In this document: one piece after another, positions 29,939-48,872 of the stretch
How positions within the stretch are numbered: the stretch's first letter is position 1
Layout of the letters: the number at the start of each line of letters is the position of its first letter
Source of the DNA: Ehrlichia ruminantium str. Welgevonden
GTDB taxonomy: Bacteria > Pseudomonadota > Alphaproteobacteria > Rickettsiales > Anaplasmataceae
NCBI RefSeq assembly: GCF_000026005.1
Contig: NC_005295.2
Location: forward strand, 248,001-312,000
DNA: 64,000 nucleotides
Direction: 5' to 3'
Notes under the pieces: generated by a model
Database searches by the model: none
What the model was told of the DNA's origin: nothing
The model's input: only the letters and a program-made list of their open reading frames with translations
Position numbers and translations under genes: made by a program

Positions 29939-30532
29939 ATGAAAGTACAGGTAATGCATTTACTTGAACAAATACGGGTTATGTGCCTGTTAATGTATAC
30001 TATAGGGGCAATGTTATTCATATTAAAGTACTGTAGTTTAATCAATCAGGACTTTAAGTTAGTATCTAATTGGTTGGTTGGTATATCAGTAGTTTTATTC
30101 TTAACATTATCTTTTGCTAAGTTAATGTGTGATTATTTCTGTAAATTTCAGAATCGTGAAGGAAAAGAATTATTAAATAGGAATCAAGTGAAAAATTTGA
30201 TTAGCCATAAATCAACTAATAGTATAACAACTTTTAGGCATGTGGGTAACACTATACTTGTTTCTATTAGTATTTTTAGTGGTTGCTTATTGGTTATTAA
30301 TAATTCTCTTAGCATGAATAAAGAGTTAATGGCTGATGTTTATGGTGTTTGGTTGATTATTGGAATTGTGTTTGTTGGATTATATATTGGATTTAGAGTG
30401 TTAGGTGCATGTTTAGGTATCTGTAGTAATTTTGCTGAGAATATGGACATGAAAAATATAGGAGGTATTACAACTGAGTTAGTAGTTCAGGAAATTGCTT
30501 CTCAATTATCATCATCATTTGATATTGTGTAA
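29939..30532 (+). CDS. Hypothetical four-helix membrane protein
   Basis: A 197-residue protein with four predicted membrane segments: about 12-33 (IRVMCLLMYTIGAMLFILKY), 45-64 (WLVGISVVLFLTLSFAKLMC), 105-125 (VGNTILVSISIFSGCLLVI) and 138-160 (VWLIIGIVFVGLYIGFRVLG). A hydrophilic loop with KNLISHKSTN lies between the second and third. I do not recognise a family. Clean coding pattern and compact length support a real gene. It stands alone; an earlier start is not available in frame. Confidence 0.65.
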   Translation: MKVQVMHLLEQIRVMCLLMYTIGAMLFILKYCSLINQDFKLVSNWLVGISVVLFLTLSFAKLMCDYFCKFQNREGKELLNRNQVKNLISHKSTNSITTFRHVGNTILVSISIFSGCLLVINNSLSMNKELMADVYGVWLIIGIVFVGLYIGFRVLGACLGICSNFAENMDMKNIGGITTELVVQEIASQLSSSFDIV

Positions 30533-32006
30533 GTTTCATTGTGAATACACTGGTTATTGCATTGATAGATATGTGTTGATTGAGTTTATTTTTTTTTATA
30601 GTTATAAATTCTGTTGGTACTGGCTCATTATTTATTAGTTTTCATATTTATTATAAGCGAGTAGATAAATATCCTTTAAGCTATGGTTGTTATGATAAAT
30701 GTTAATTGATAAAGTAAATAGGATTAGTGTTATTACTGTACTACTATGTTAGTATTTTAGTAATATGGTTTGCCTGTTAGTAGGATAGTACTTAAAGTGT
30801 AGTGTATACAGGAACTGATAAGATAGAATAAAAAAAATAATAATTAGTGATACTAGTTACAAAGTATTAAAAAAGTATCTATTTGATGAAATAAAATGTT
30901 CTCTGTATATTTTAATGTTAATAGCATTTAGGAATATATATGATTTTGTATTTTGGACTAGTAATCCTGTGTGTTAATTATGAAAAATATGGTGATGTTA
31001 CTTATTAAGATTATTAAGTCCATTGAAGCTCTGACTGATAGGAGTATATGATTTTAATATTTGGCAAGTCAGGATTCTTGATTTTGTAATATAAGATTAT
31101 GAAATTCATATAGATCTTATGTTATAGTTAGGATATTTTCTTATCCATATTTAACTCCTTACTTTTAGTATTGATGCTTTACAAATTTACAGATATTTGG
31201 CAAAAAAATTGTATCGATAATAGTGTAAGTTTCTATAGTTTATGGTGTTTTTTAAGTCATGAAAAATTTTGTAGTAATTTAAGTGTAAAAGATTTTATAA
31301 GAAATTCTTCTAATTTTTTACATAAGGTATTTATAAATTTGTATTTTATTAGTAATGTATTTCTTCAGGTGGGAGTTTTACATATTATGAGATAGATCAC
31401 TGTAAGTTTTGGTATTTAGATGGGTTATTTGCTAGTAATGTTCTGTAATTTTATTTAAGACATATATATGTTATAAAAATCTTAAGTACCATAATTAAAA
31501 ATGTTATGAGTAGTTGTGTTTGTAAGAACAAATTCTTAGAATAGTATTGAAATATAATGGTATTGTGATTATGGTAAGATAATAATTATAATACATACTG
31601 ATGTATAGTTATTTAAGTCTATTACTCTTATCATTAATTAATAATGTTGTACTAACGTTTTATCATCAAATTCAATAAGAAATTGATTAGATAAATGTAC
31701 ATTAAATAGTTTATGTTATACTAGGTATTATTCGGATAGTAAACTTTATTGAGTAGAAGATATATTAGTGTATTATAAACTTTTCTGAATTGATGTGATA
31801 TTAGTAATATCTGCTACTGATAGTATTATATGCTACAAATAAGGTATAATATTTTGCTAACAAAATAAGAATAGCTGAATATTAGAAAATTGATAAAAAT
31901 ATGTAGCTACAATTATTTTTTCATTATATATATAAAGGATACTTGCATTTTTGATAAGATTTTGTAATATTGCATTTACCAATATTGTAAAATCATTAAA
32001 TTTCTA
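30533..32006. other. 1.5 kb intergenic gap
   Basis: No convincing gene. A 74-codon TTG/ATG frame at 31171-31395 shows no family features and is discussed as rejected. No tandem repeat noticed. Confidence 0.5.
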
Positions 32007-32037
32007 TTGACTAGAATTTTTGATTCTTTTATATAGT
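32007..32037 (+). promoter_or_regulatory. Candidate promoter of the str-rif superoperon
   Basis: TTGACT at 32007-32012 followed by TATAGT at 32032-32037 (19 bp spacer) or TTATAT at 32029-32034 (16 bp spacer), about 70 bases before rpsL. It would drive the longest transcription unit in the window. Confidence 0.5.
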
Positions 32038-32108
32038 AAAGCATGTTTCTGTAATTTAGAACATGAGATACTTTTATATCAATTTTAAACTGTCAGGTTG
32101 TTACATAT

Positions 32109-32480
32109 ATGCCAACGATAAATCAATTAGTTCGTAGTCCACGTAAGTCTCGTGCTTTATTGAATAAAGCACCTGCACTCCAACATAATCCGCAAAAAAG
32201 AGCGGTTTGTGTAAAAGTATACACTACTACTCCTAGAAAACCTAATTCAGCATTACGTAAAGTTGCACGTGTAAAAATTGCTGGTTATGGTAGTGAGGTT
32301 ATAGCTTATATACCAGGTGAAGGTCATAATTTACAAGAGCACTCAGTAGTACTAATCAGAGGTGGACGTGTAAAAGATTTACCTGGGGTTAGATATCATA
32401 TTATACGTGGTGCATTGGATTCTAGAGGGGTGCAAAACAGGAAAAAAGCACGCTCAAAATATGGTGTAAAGAAAAGTTAA
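32109..32480 (+). CDS. rpsL: Ribosomal protein S12
   Basis: A 123-residue protein beginning [15 protein letters not shown], with the S12 signature [19 protein letters not shown] and the loop [30 protein letters not shown]. It forms part of the 30S decoding centre. The lysines at the positions associated with streptomycin response (TPRKPNS and LPGVRY neighbourhood) are the usual ones. It opens the rpsL-rpsG-fusA-tuf series, 16 bases before rpsG. Confidence 0.98.
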   Translation: MPTINQLVRSPRKSRALLNKAPALQHNPQKRAVCVKVYTTTPRKPNSALRKVARVKIAGYGSEVIAYIPGEGHNLQEHSVVLIRGGRVKDLPGVRYHIIRGALDSRGVQNRKKARSKYGVKKS

Positions 32481-32496
32481 TTAATAGTGGTTATAT

Positions 32497-32979
32497 ATGT
32501 CTCGTCGTCGTAGGGCAAATAAGAGGGTTATTACTCCTGATTCAAAATATAATAGTGTATTATTGGCACGTTTTATCAACGTTATTATGCGTTCTGGTGA
32601 GAGGTCTATTGCTGAGAAAATAGTATATGGAGCACTAAGTAAGGCAGAAAATCGTATTGGTGAAAGTGCTATGTCAGTTTTTAGTTCTGCTCTGAATAAT
32701 GTTATGCCACAGATGGAAGTACGTTCTCGTAGAATAGGTGGTGTCACGTATCAGGTGCCAGTTGAGGTAAAAGAAGATAGATCTGTTTCTTTGGCTTTGC
32801 GTTGGATTTCAAAGGCTGCTGCCACAGCTAGGAAGCGTAGTAATAAAATGTACATGGATTGTTTATGTAATGAATTATTAGAAGCGTACAATAAGCGTGG
32901 TGGTGCGTATAAGATTAGAGAAGAAAAATATAAAATGGCAGAAGCGAATAAGGCATTTTCTCATTTTCGCTTTAATTAG
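32497..32979 (+). CDS. rpsG: Ribosomal protein S7
   Basis: A 160-residue protein starting [18 protein letters not shown]. The S7 core is seen in [24 protein letters not shown] and [20 protein letters not shown]. It nucleates assembly of the 30S head. The C-terminal [13 protein letters not shown] is typical. It lies directly between rpsL and fusA; order and spacing match the str operon. Confidence 0.98.
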
Positions 32980-33002
32980 TATTAATTTTTGGAGATAAGT
33001 TA

Positions 33003-35072
33003 GTGAGCATAGATAATGAATTATCTAAGTGTAGAAATATAGGGATTATGGCGCATATAGATGCTGGAAAGACTACTACTACTGAACGTATACTTTTTTA
33101 TACTGGTAAGCAGAATAGAATTGGTGAAGTCCATGAGGGTGCAGCATCTATGGATTGGATGGAACAAGAAAAGGAAAGAGGTATTACAATAACTTCTGCT
33201 GCAACTACATGTTTTTGGAACGATCATAGGATTAACATTATTGATACGCCAGGGCACGTTGATTTTACAATAGAAGTAGAAAGATCTTTGCGAGTTTTGG
33301 ATGGTGCAGTTGCTGTGTTTGATGGTGTAGCTGGTGTTGAGCCGCAATCAGAAACAGTGTGGCGTCAAGCTGATAAATATAATGTTCCTAGAATTTGTTT
33401 TATGAATAAAATGGACAGAATGGGAGCAAATTTTTACCGTTGTGTTGACATGGTAATTGATCGATTGGGTGCTACGCCTTTGGTGTTGCAATTACCTATA
33501 GGGATTGAAAAAGATTTTGTAGGAGTTGTTGATCTTTTAGAAATGCGTTCTATTATATGGGATGAAGAATCTCTTGGTGCAAGTTTTCATTATGGAGAAA
33601 TTCCAGGAGATATGATTGATATAGCTCATGAGTATAGACATAAGCTTTTGGAAAGTGCTGTTGAGTTGAATGATGATGCAATGAATTTGTATTTTGAAGG
33701 TAAGGAAGTACCTGTCTCTTTATTGAAAAATTGTATTCGTTTAGGTGTTATTCAGTCAAAGTTTGTACCTGTATTATGTGGATCTGCTTTTAAGAATAGA
33801 GGGGTACAACCTTTGTTAGATGCTGTGGTTGATTTTTTGCCTGCACCCAATGATGTTGCTATGATTGAAGGGATTGATGTTAAAACTTCTAATCCTGTGA
33901 GTATAAAGTCGTCTGTTAATGAGAAATTTGTTGCATTAGCTTTTAAAGTTATGACTGATAAGTTTGTAGGTAGTCTAACTTTTATAAGGATTTATTCTGG
34001 AAAATTATCTAGTAAGACTACAGTATTAAATGCTGTAAAAAATTCTACTGAATCTATAGGTAGAATTTTATTAATGCATGCAAATAATAGAGAAGATATA
34101 ACTGAAGCTAAAGCAGGTGATATTGTTGCTTTGGCTGGATTAAAGAAAACGGTAACAGGTGATACATTATGTGCTTTAGATTATCCTGTAGTACTAGAGC
34201 GTATGGAGTTTCCTGATCCTGTTATGGAAATTGCAGTAGAACCCAAATCTACAGCAGATCAGGAAAAAATGGGGATAGCTTTAAGTAGGTTGGTGTCTGA
34301 GGATCCTTCACTTGGTATGTGTGTTAATCCTGAAAGTGGTCAAACTATTCTTAAGGGAATGGGTGAATTGCATCTTGAAGTAATTGTAGATAGGATGCGG
34401 CGTGAATTTAACGTTGAAGCTAATATCGGTGCTCCTCAGGTTGCATATAGGGAAACTATTACTAAGTCTGTAGAGATTGAATATATTCATAAAAAGCAAA
34501 CAGGTGGTGCTGGACAGTTTGCTAAAGTTAATATATTGTTTGAACCATTACCTCCTGGTTCTGGTTTTCAGTTTGAGAGTAAAATTACTGGTGGTGCTAT
34601 ACCTAAGGAATATATTCCAGGAGTTCAGAATGGTTTAGAAGCTATTAGGGGTAGTGGTATGCTAGCAGGGTTTCCTGTTATTGATTTTAAGGCCACATTA
34701 TTTGATGGTGCATTTCATGAAGTGGATTCTAGCCCTTTAGCATTTGAATTAGCTGCAAAAGGTGCTTTTAGAGATATGGTAAATAAAGCTGGTGCTATAT
34801 TACTTGAACCTATCATGAAAGTTGAAATAGTTACTCCTGATGAGTATATGGGGGATGTTATAGGTGATGTTAATAGCAGAAGAGGTAGAGTTGCTGAGAT
34901 GCAAGATCGCAACAATACTAAAGTGATATTAGCGTTTATTCCTCTAGCGAAAATGTTTGGTTATGTTAAAGATTTGCGATCTATGTCTCAAGGTAGAGCT
35001 CAATATAGCATGTATTTTTCTTGTTATGAGCAGGTACCTGATAATATATTGGCAAGTGAAATAAAGAAGTAA
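33003..35072 (+). CDS. fusA: Elongation factor G
   Basis: A 689-residue translational GTPase. G1 is [16 protein letters not shown]2 region [12 protein letters not shown]3 [17 protein letters not shown]4 [12 protein letters not shown]. Domain II starts at about 290; domain IV carries [19 protein letters not shown] and domain V contains [27 protein letters not shown]. It catalyses translocation and, with RRF, ribosome recycling. The start is GTG, with GGAGATAAG upstream at the right distance. It sits 23 bases after rpsG and 17 bases before tuf. Confidence 0.98.
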
Positions 35073-35089
35073 ATAATGGGTGTAATATT

Positions 35090-36277
35090 ATGGTAGATGG
35101 AAGGAAGCCGCATATAAATGTTGGAACGATAGGACATGTTGATCATGGTAAGACAACATTAACTGCTGCATTAACGACAGTATTAGCGAAGAGATTAAGT
35201 GGTGAAGGGAATAAGAGTGTCAAGTATGATGAGATAGATAAAGCACCGGAAGAGAAAGCGAGAGGGATTACCATTTCAACAGCACATGTAGAGTATGAGA
35301 CAGAGAATAGGCATTATGCGCATGTAGATTGTCCGGGGCATGCTGATTATATAAAGAATATGATCACAGGGGCAGCTCAAATGGATGCTGCGATATTAGT
35401 AGTATCTGCTACTGATGGTGCGATGCCACAGACAAGGGAGCATATTTTGCTAGCGAAGCAGGTAGGGGTAAAGGACATAGTAGTATGGATGAATAAGTGT
35501 GATGTAGTAGATGATGAAGAGATGCTATCGTTAGTTGAGATGGAGATAAGAGAGTTATTAACAAAGTATGGATATCCTGGTGATGATATAGATGTAGTGA
35601 AAGGATCTGCAGTCAAGGCATTAGAAGAAGAATCGGCTGATGGTGTCTGGAGCGAGAAGATAATGGAATTGATGAATGCTTTAGAGAAGATAGATTTACC
35701 AATAAGAGAGAAAGACAAGCCATTTTTGATGTCTATAGAGGATGTATTTTCAATACCCGGGAGAGGGACAGTAGTAACAGGAAGGATAGAGAGAGGAGTA
35801 ATAAAGGTAGGGGACAAGATAGATATAGTAGGATTAAGAGATATACAAAGTACAGTATGTACAGGTGTAGAAATGTTTCATAAGGCTTTGGATGCTGGTG
35901 AGGCGGGGGATAATGCTGGGATATTGTTAAGAGGTATAAAGAAAGAGGATGTAGAGAGGGGACAGGTATTAAGTGCACCTGGACAGATACATTCATATAA
36001 GGGGTTCAAGGCAGAGGTATATGTATTAAAGAAAGAGGAGGGTGGAAGGCACACTCCATTTTTTTCAAATTATCAGCCACAATTTTATGTTAGGACAACT
36101 GATGTAACAGGTAATATAAAATTACCTGATGGGGTAGAGATGGTAATGCCTGGAGATAATATAAGTATCGAAGTGAATTTAGATAAGCCAGTTGCGATTG
36201 ATAAAGGGTTAAGATTTGCAATTCGTGAAGGTGGTAGAACTATTGGTTCTGGTATTATTACTGAAATTTTGGAGTAA
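35090..36277 (+). CDS. tuf: Elongation factor Tu
   Basis: A 395-residue GTPase with all signatures: [50 protein letters not shown] and [12 protein letters not shown]. It delivers aminoacyl-tRNA to the ribosome. Codon choice is odd compared with fusA: many GGG glycine and AGG/AGA arginine codons and purine-rich strings through most of the gene, while the last 30 or so codons (after about 36,180) return to GGT and CGT. It links the str genes upstream with the tRNA-Trp-secE-nusG segment downstream. A second tuf copy is expected elsewhere in the genome (established for related species). Confidence 0.98.
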   Translation: MVDGRKPHINVGTIGHVDHGKTTLTAALTTVLAKRLSGEGNKSVKYDEIDKAPEEKARGITISTAHVEYETENRHYAHVDCPGHADYIKNMITGAAQMDAAILVVSATDGAMPQTREHILLAKQVGVKDIVVWMNKCDVVDDEEMLSLVEMEIRELLTKYGYPGDDIDVVKGSAVKALEEESADGVWSEKIMELMNALEKIDLPIREKDKPFLMSIEDVFSIPGRGTVVTGRIERGVIKVGDKIDIVGLRDIQSTVCTGVEMFHKALDAGEAGDNAGILLRGIKKEDVERGQVLSAPGQIHSYKGFKAEVYVLKKEEGGRHTPFFSNYQPQFYVRTTDVTGNIKLPDGVEMVMPGDNISIEVNLDKPVAIDKGLRFAIREGGRTIGSGIITEILE

Positions 36278-36299
36278 TCAATGTACGTTAGTCTTGTAT

Positions 36300-36376
36300 A
36301 GGAGTGTAGCTCAATTTGGTAGAGCACCAGTCTCCAAAACTGGCGGTTATAGGTTCAAGTCCTATCACTCCTGCCA
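36300..36376 (+). tRNA. trnW: tRNA-Trp (anticodon CCA)
   Basis: Cloverleaf with acceptor AGGAGTG/CACTCCT, D arm GCTC-GAGC, anticodon stem CCAGT/ACTGG around loop CTCCAAA (anticodon CCA), T arm ATAGG-TTCAAGT-CCTAT, discriminator G and an encoded CCA. It lies 22 bases after tuf and 36 bases before secE, the conserved bacterial arrangement, so it is processed from the polycistronic transcript. Confidence 0.97.
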
Positions 36377-36412
36377 TAGTTTTAATGGTGTTATGTGTAG
36401 GTGATTTTTATA

Positions 36413-36610
36413 ATGAATAGTATTGCTAAATTTTTATTAAGTGTAAAACAAGAAGCTTTGCACGTCTCATGGGCTTCTAAAAATGAAGTTATTGGGTTTT
36501 TGTTTATAGTAGTATTAATAATTATTTTTATGTCTATTTTATTTTGCTGTGTGGATTTTTTGTTTTTGAGGTTAATAAAGATAGTACTTGGAGTAATTTA
36601 TGAAGTATGA
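36413..36610 (+). CDS. secE: Preprotein translocase subunit SecE
   Basis: A 65-residue single-helix form of SecE: NSIAKFLLSVKQEALHVSWASKNEV, then a strong hydrophobic helix (IGFLFIVVLIIIFMSILFCC). The WxSKxEV motif of the amphipathic helix is clear. It stabilises SecY in the inner membrane. I choose ATG at 36413, where homologues begin; a GTG at 36401 would add four residues. Its end overlaps nusG by 11 bases, so the two are translationally coupled. Confidence 0.93.
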   Translation: MNSIAKFLLSVKQEALHVSWASKNEVIGFLFIVVLIIIFMSILFCCVDFLFLRLIKIVLGVIYEV

Positions 36611-37139
36611 ATGGTATATTATTCAGGTATCGTCTGGAAGTGAAGATAAGGTTTGTCAAACTATCTTAGATAGTTCTAAAGTATTAGGCATGGCAGAAAG
36701 TTTTCATGAAGTATTTGTTCCATATGAGGAAGTGACTCGCATAAAGCATAATAAGAAAGTATTAGTAAAAAGAAAGTTGTCACCTGGCTATGTTTTTTTA
36801 CATATGAATTTAAATGAAGATTCAATAAACTTTGTTAGAAGCATACCTAAAGTATTAAATTTTTTAAATAATGATTTTGGGACACCTAAGGTTATTTCAG
36901 ATAGTGAAATGGAGTCTATGCGCAAGAAAATGTGTCAAAGTGTAGTAGATGATACTAATGTTGTGAATTTTGACATTGGTGATGAGGTTGTTATAAATGA
37001 TGGGTTGTTTCAGGACTTTAATGGTAAAGTTGAGTATATTAATGAAGACAAGAAAATTGCAGGGGTTAGTGTTATGATATTTGGTAGATTAACTAAAATA
37101 GAGTTTAAATTAGAGCATATACAGAAAGTAGAGGGATAA
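36600..37139 (+). CDS. nusG: Transcription termination/antitermination factor NusG
   Basis: A 179-residue protein. The N-terminal NGN domain opens KYEWYIIQVSSGSEDKVCQT and contains KRKLSPGYVFLHM and VRSIPKVLNFL. The C-terminal KOW domain has FDIGDEVVINDGLFQDFNGKVEYIN. It binds the RNA polymerase clamp and couples it to ribosomes or Rho. Overlap with secE and position before rplK are conserved. Size is normal. Confidence 0.97.
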   Translation: MKYEWYIIQVSSGSEDKVCQTILDSSKVLGMAESFHEVFVPYEEVTRIKHNKKVLVKRKLSPGYVFLHMNLNEDSINFVRSIPKVLNFLNNDFGTPKVISDSEMESMRKKMCQSVVDDTNVVNFDIGDEVVINDGLFQDFNGKVEYINEDKKIAGVSVMIFGRLTKIEFKLEHIQKVEG

Positions 37140-37142
37140 ACG

Positions 37143-37586
37143 ATGAGTGCTGTTTTAGTATCTAAAATAAATTTAATGATAGAAGCTGGCAAGGCTAATC
37201 CTGGACCTAAAATTGCTTCTGTATTGGGTCCTCGTGGTATACCAATGCCTAAGTTTTGTAAGGAGTTTAATGATATTACAAGTAGTGCAGGTAATCAATA
37301 TAAAGTTGGCGATGTGGTTACTGCTAGGATATCGATTTATAATGATAAGTCTTATAGTTTTACAATTAGTGATTCTCCTGTACCTTATTTATTAAAAAAA
37401 GCTGCTGCAGTTGACAAAGGCTCAGTCAATCCAGGGAAAGACAGTGTGGGGAAAGTTAAAATGTCAGCTATTTATGAAATAGCAAAACGTAAGATGTCTG
37501 ATATGAATGCTGATACAGTAGATGCTGCAGTTAAGATGGTGATTGGTACAGCGTCTTCTATGGGTATTATTGTAGAGAAGGATTAA
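37143..37586 (+). CDS. rplK: Ribosomal protein L11
   Basis: A 147-residue protein: [37 protein letters not shown] at the N-terminal domain and a C-terminal rRNA-binding domain ([40 protein letters not shown]). It forms the GTPase-associated centre of the 50S subunit. The usual glutamine-rich GPALGQ segment is replaced by ASVLGPRG, a slight divergence. It starts three bases after nusG ends. Confidence 0.96.
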   Translation: MSAVLVSKINLMIEAGKANPGPKIASVLGPRGIPMPKFCKEFNDITSSAGNQYKVGDVVTARISIYNDKSYSFTISDSPVPYLLKKAAAVDKGSVNPGKDSVGKVKMSAIYEIAKRKMSDMNADTVDAAVKMVIGTASSMGIIVEKD

Positions 37587-37603
37587 GTATTAATTGGGGT
37601 TAT

Positions 37604-38266
37604 ATGAGTTTATTGGCAAATGATGAAGTTTATGATATTGTATCAGGTTTTAAGAAGGTTATAGAGTCTGCTAAAGCTAATTTTTGTGAATCTGTAGATG
37701 TTGCAATTAATCTTAATATTAATAGTTCAAAATCTGATGAGCAGGTTAGAGGTGCTGTTGTATTACCAAAAGGATTAGGTAGAGAAGTTAAAGTTGCAGT
37801 GTTTGCTAAGGGTGGACATTTAGATGCAGCGAAAGAAGCTATGGCTGATATTGTAGGTGATGAGGAGTTAATTGAAGAAATCAAGAGAAAGAAGTGTAAG
37901 TTAGATGTGGATTGGTGTCTTACTACACCAGATTTTATGTCTTCTGTCTCTTCTATTGCTAAGATTTTAGGACCAAGAGGATTAATGCCAAATCCTAAGT
38001 TTAATACAGTAACTTTTGAACTTTCTAAGGCTATTAAAGTGATAAAATCTGGTCAGATTAGATTTAAATCTGATAAAGCAGGGATTGTTCATGCAAAAAT
38101 TGGGAATGTTAAATTTTCTATAGAAGATTTATTACAAAATTTTAATGCAGTAATTGGTGCTATTAAACAATCTAAACCTGCATCTGTTAAGGGTGTATAT
38201 TTTAAGGATGTCTTCATTGTTTCAACTATGGGGAAATCTGTTAAAGTAGAAAGCTTAAATAATTAA
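37604..38266 (+). CDS. rplA: Ribosomal protein L1
   Basis: A 220-residue protein with [40 protein letters not shown] and the L1 signature [20 protein letters not shown]. The C-terminus [19 protein letters not shown] is typical. It builds the L1 stalk at the ribosomal E site and in many bacteria represses its own L11-L1 mRNA. It lies 17 bases after rplK. Slightly short compared with about 230 residues usual. Confidence 0.97.
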   Translation: MSLLANDEVYDIVSGFKKVIESAKANFCESVDVAINLNINSSKSDEQVRGAVVLPKGLGREVKVAVFAKGGHLDAAKEAMADIVGDEELIEEIKRKKCKLDVDWCLTTPDFMSSVSSIAKILGPRGLMPNPKFNTVTFELSKAIKVIKSGQIRFKSDKAGIVHAKIGNVKFSIEDLLQNFNAVIGAIKQSKPASVKGVYFKDVFIVSTMGKSVKVESLNN

Positions 38267-38283
38267 TTATCGGAGTAAAAGTA

Positions 38284-38766
38284 GTGAAGCGTAGTAGTAA
38301 GGAATTGCATCTTAGCAAAATTGAGGGGTTATTTGTAAAATTTAAGTATTTTATAGTAGCTAATTTTCAAGGTATGGTAGCTAATGATTTTTTTTCTTTG
38401 AGGAAAGAATTAAAAATGGCTAATAGTGGTTTAATGGTGACCAAAAATAGTCTTTCTCGTATTGCCTTAAAGAAAATAGGTAAGGAAGAATTATCTACTA
38501 AGTTTCATGGGTCTGTTTTTATAGCCTATTCAGATGATATAATAGTTATTTCAAAAATTCTTGCAAAATTTATGAAAAATAATAAAAGCAAGGTTAGTTT
38601 ATTATGTGCATGTGATGGTGATGAAATATTAAGTAATGAGAAGGTTTTATATTTTGCTAGCTTGCCATCTTTGAGGGAGTTACATGCACAGATTATAAGT
38701 ATGGTATCTTATAATATTCCTGTAAGGTTAGCGTTATGTTTAAAAGCTCTTGGTGCAAGAGAGTAA
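38284..38766 (+). CDS. rplJ: Ribosomal protein L10
   Basis: A 160-residue protein beginning with GTG (KRSSKELHLSKIEGLF) with GGAG upstream. FIVANFQGM-like FKYFIVANFQGMVANDFFSLRKEL, LMVTKNSLSRIALKKI and the C-terminal helix that binds L7/L12 are visible. It anchors L7/L12 dimers to the 50S stalk and with them commonly regulates rplJL translation. It stands directly before rplL. Confidence 0.93.
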   Translation: MKRSSKELHLSKIEGLFVKFKYFIVANFQGMVANDFFSLRKELKMANSGLMVTKNSLSRIALKKIGKEELSTKFHGSVFIAYSDDIIVISKILAKFMKNNKSKVSLLCACDGDEILSNEKVLYFASLPSLRELHAQIISMVSYNIPVRLALCLKALGARE

Positions 38767-38801
38767 TTAAGTTTGTTATTTTATGATTGGGGTTAATTAT
38801 T

Positions 38802-39197
38802 ATGAGTAATATTGATATAGATAGTTTAGTGGATCAAATTTGTAGTTTAGATTTATGTAGAGCAGCGGAACTAGTAGATAAGATGGAGCAAAAGTTAGGT
38901 TTTCCAAAAGGTGGATTGTTAACTGCAGTTCCAGCTACAGGTGGTAGTCAAGCTGAAAGTGCTGTAGAAGAAAAAACAGAGTTTTCTGTAATTTTTGATA
39001 GTTATGTAGCTGATAAGAAAATTGCTGTTATTAAGGCTGTTAGAGAATGTACTAGCTTAGGTTTAAAAGAAGCAAAAGAATTTGTTGAAAAGGAAGGTGC
39101 GAAAGAGTTGGTAGAAGGAAAGAAATATAAGAAAGAAGAAGCTGAGGAAATCAAGAAAAAGCTTGAGGATGCTGGTGCAAAAGTAACAATTAAGTAG
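38802..39197 (+). CDS. rplL: Ribosomal protein L7/L12
   Basis: A protein of about 131 residues. The N-terminal dimerisation domain reads SNIDIDSLVDQICSLDLCRAAELVDKMEQKLG, then an Ala/Glu/Ser hinge, then the conserved C-terminal domain EFSVIFDSYVADKKIAVIKAVRECTSLGLKEAKEFVE and KKKLEDAGAKVTIK. It recruits translation factors at the stalk. I take ATG at 38802, the homologue start; TTG at 38787 is in frame but adds five atypical residues. Confidence 0.96.
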   Translation: MSNIDIDSLVDQICSLDLCRAAELVDKMEQKLGFPKGGLLTAVPATGGSQAESAVEEKTEFSVIFDSYVADKKIAVIKAVRECTSLGLKEAKEFVEKEGAKELVEGKKYKKEEAEEIKKKLEDAGAKVTIK

Positions 39198-39235
39198 GGA
39201 GTTTTATATCTTTGTTTGTAATTTATTAATCTTGA

Positions 39236-43387
<4,152 letters not shown>

Positions 43388-43403
43388 TAATTAAGGGTAG
43401 TAG

Positions 43404-47642
<4,239 letters not shown>

Positions 47643-48090
47643 TGCATAGGTTGTAGTCTTATCTTATTTAGAATGTAGTTAAAGTTCGTGTATGTGTTTT
47701 AGCTTTGTTTATATTGGTGAATTTTTATTAGCCTGTTAACTTTAAAGGCCTCTACCGTTTTGTTTGTGTATATTCTACCTCTGTAATATTTTACATTGAT
47801 AGTTACATTGTACTAAAAATATAGCTAATTTTGTATAGGGTTTACAATTTTTGATTTTCTAATATGCTTGTGCTAAGGTATATGAGCAAAGATGTTTATT
47901 ATATTACTACTATACAAACTTTTAGAGATTTAGATATTTCAAAATAGATAGACTTGTTACAGGAATATAGTGTTTATTTCAAATTGAAAGTGTATGCTGA
48001 TGTATTAAGCCTTTTATATGAGTTGTTATAACCTATGTTTTGATTTTCTAAGGTATAATAATATTTGGTAGTATTTAAATAATCTATGTT
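47643..48090. other. Intergenic DNA after rpoC
   Basis: AT-rich, no gene. No clear hairpin plus T-run terminator for the superoperon was found here. Confidence 0.5.
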
Positions 48091-48824
48091 TATGTATAGA
48101 CTTATTTGTAGTGTCGAATATTCTTCATATTATATTGCAAGGTAAATGTTTATTGTCAAACTATGTGTTTGGCTATTGTGACAGTAAATGGGTGTAGTTT
48201 TTATATTAGTATATCTGATGTGTTTTTTTTTATACAAAATTTTTTTGTGTTTATTGTAATTTTGAATACATATCTAAGTTTATATTGTATATATACTAGT
48301 GTGTAAAATGTTATGATATTCATAAGTATACGTCAATCATTTGGTGTATAGATTTATTTGTAGTGTCGAATATTCTTCATATTATATTGCAAGGTAAATG
48401 TTTATTGTCAAACTATGTGTTTGGCTATTGTGACAGTAAATGGGTGTAGTTTTTATATTAGTATATCTGATGTGTTTTTTTTATACGAAATTTTTTTGTG
48501 TTTATCGTAATCTTGAATACATATCTAAGTTTATATTGTATATATACTAGTGTGTAAAATGTTATGATATTCATATGTATACGTCAATCATTTGGTGTAT
48601 AGACTTATTTGTAGTGTCGAATATTCCTCCTATTATATTGCAGAGTAAATGTTTATTATCAAACTGTATGTTTGGCTATTGTGACAGTAAATGGGTGTAG
48701 TTTTTATATTAGTATATCTGATGTGTTTTTTTATACGAAATTTTTTTGTGTTTATCGTAATCTTGAATACATATCTAAGTTTATATTGTATATATACTAG
48801 TGTGTAAAATGTTATGATATTCAA
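48091..48824. repeat. Three tandem copies of a 251-252 bp unit upstream of bioF
   Basis: GTGTCGAATATTC starts at 48111, 48363 and 48614. Each is followed by GTTTGGCTATTGTGACAGTAAATGGG and, near the unit end, GTGTGTAAAATGTTATGATATTCA. Copies differ at few positions, mainly in a poly-T of variable length and two spots near 48,630. The array ends about 48 bases upstream of bioF, so promoter spacing may depend on it. No gene part is visibly included. Confidence 0.93.
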
Positions 48825-48872
48825 TAACTGTAAAGTATAGTAGGTTATTATAAAACTAAGTGTTAAGATACT

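Noticed and set aside
31171-31395. 74-codon ORF in the gap before rpsL
   Set aside because: No recognisable motif, no ribosome binding site, composition like the surrounding non-coding DNA.
35377-36327. Long minus-strand ORFs across tuf
   Set aside because: Produced by the purine-rich codon use of tuf; EF-Tu is unmistakable on the plus strand.
47643-47800. Intrinsic terminator after rpoC
   Set aside because: No GC stem followed by a T run; the AT-rich inverted repeats there are too weak to support.
48633-48824. Minus-strand 63-codon ORF in the bioF-side repeat
   Set aside because: Lies entirely in one copy of a non-coding tandem repeat and is not open in all copies.
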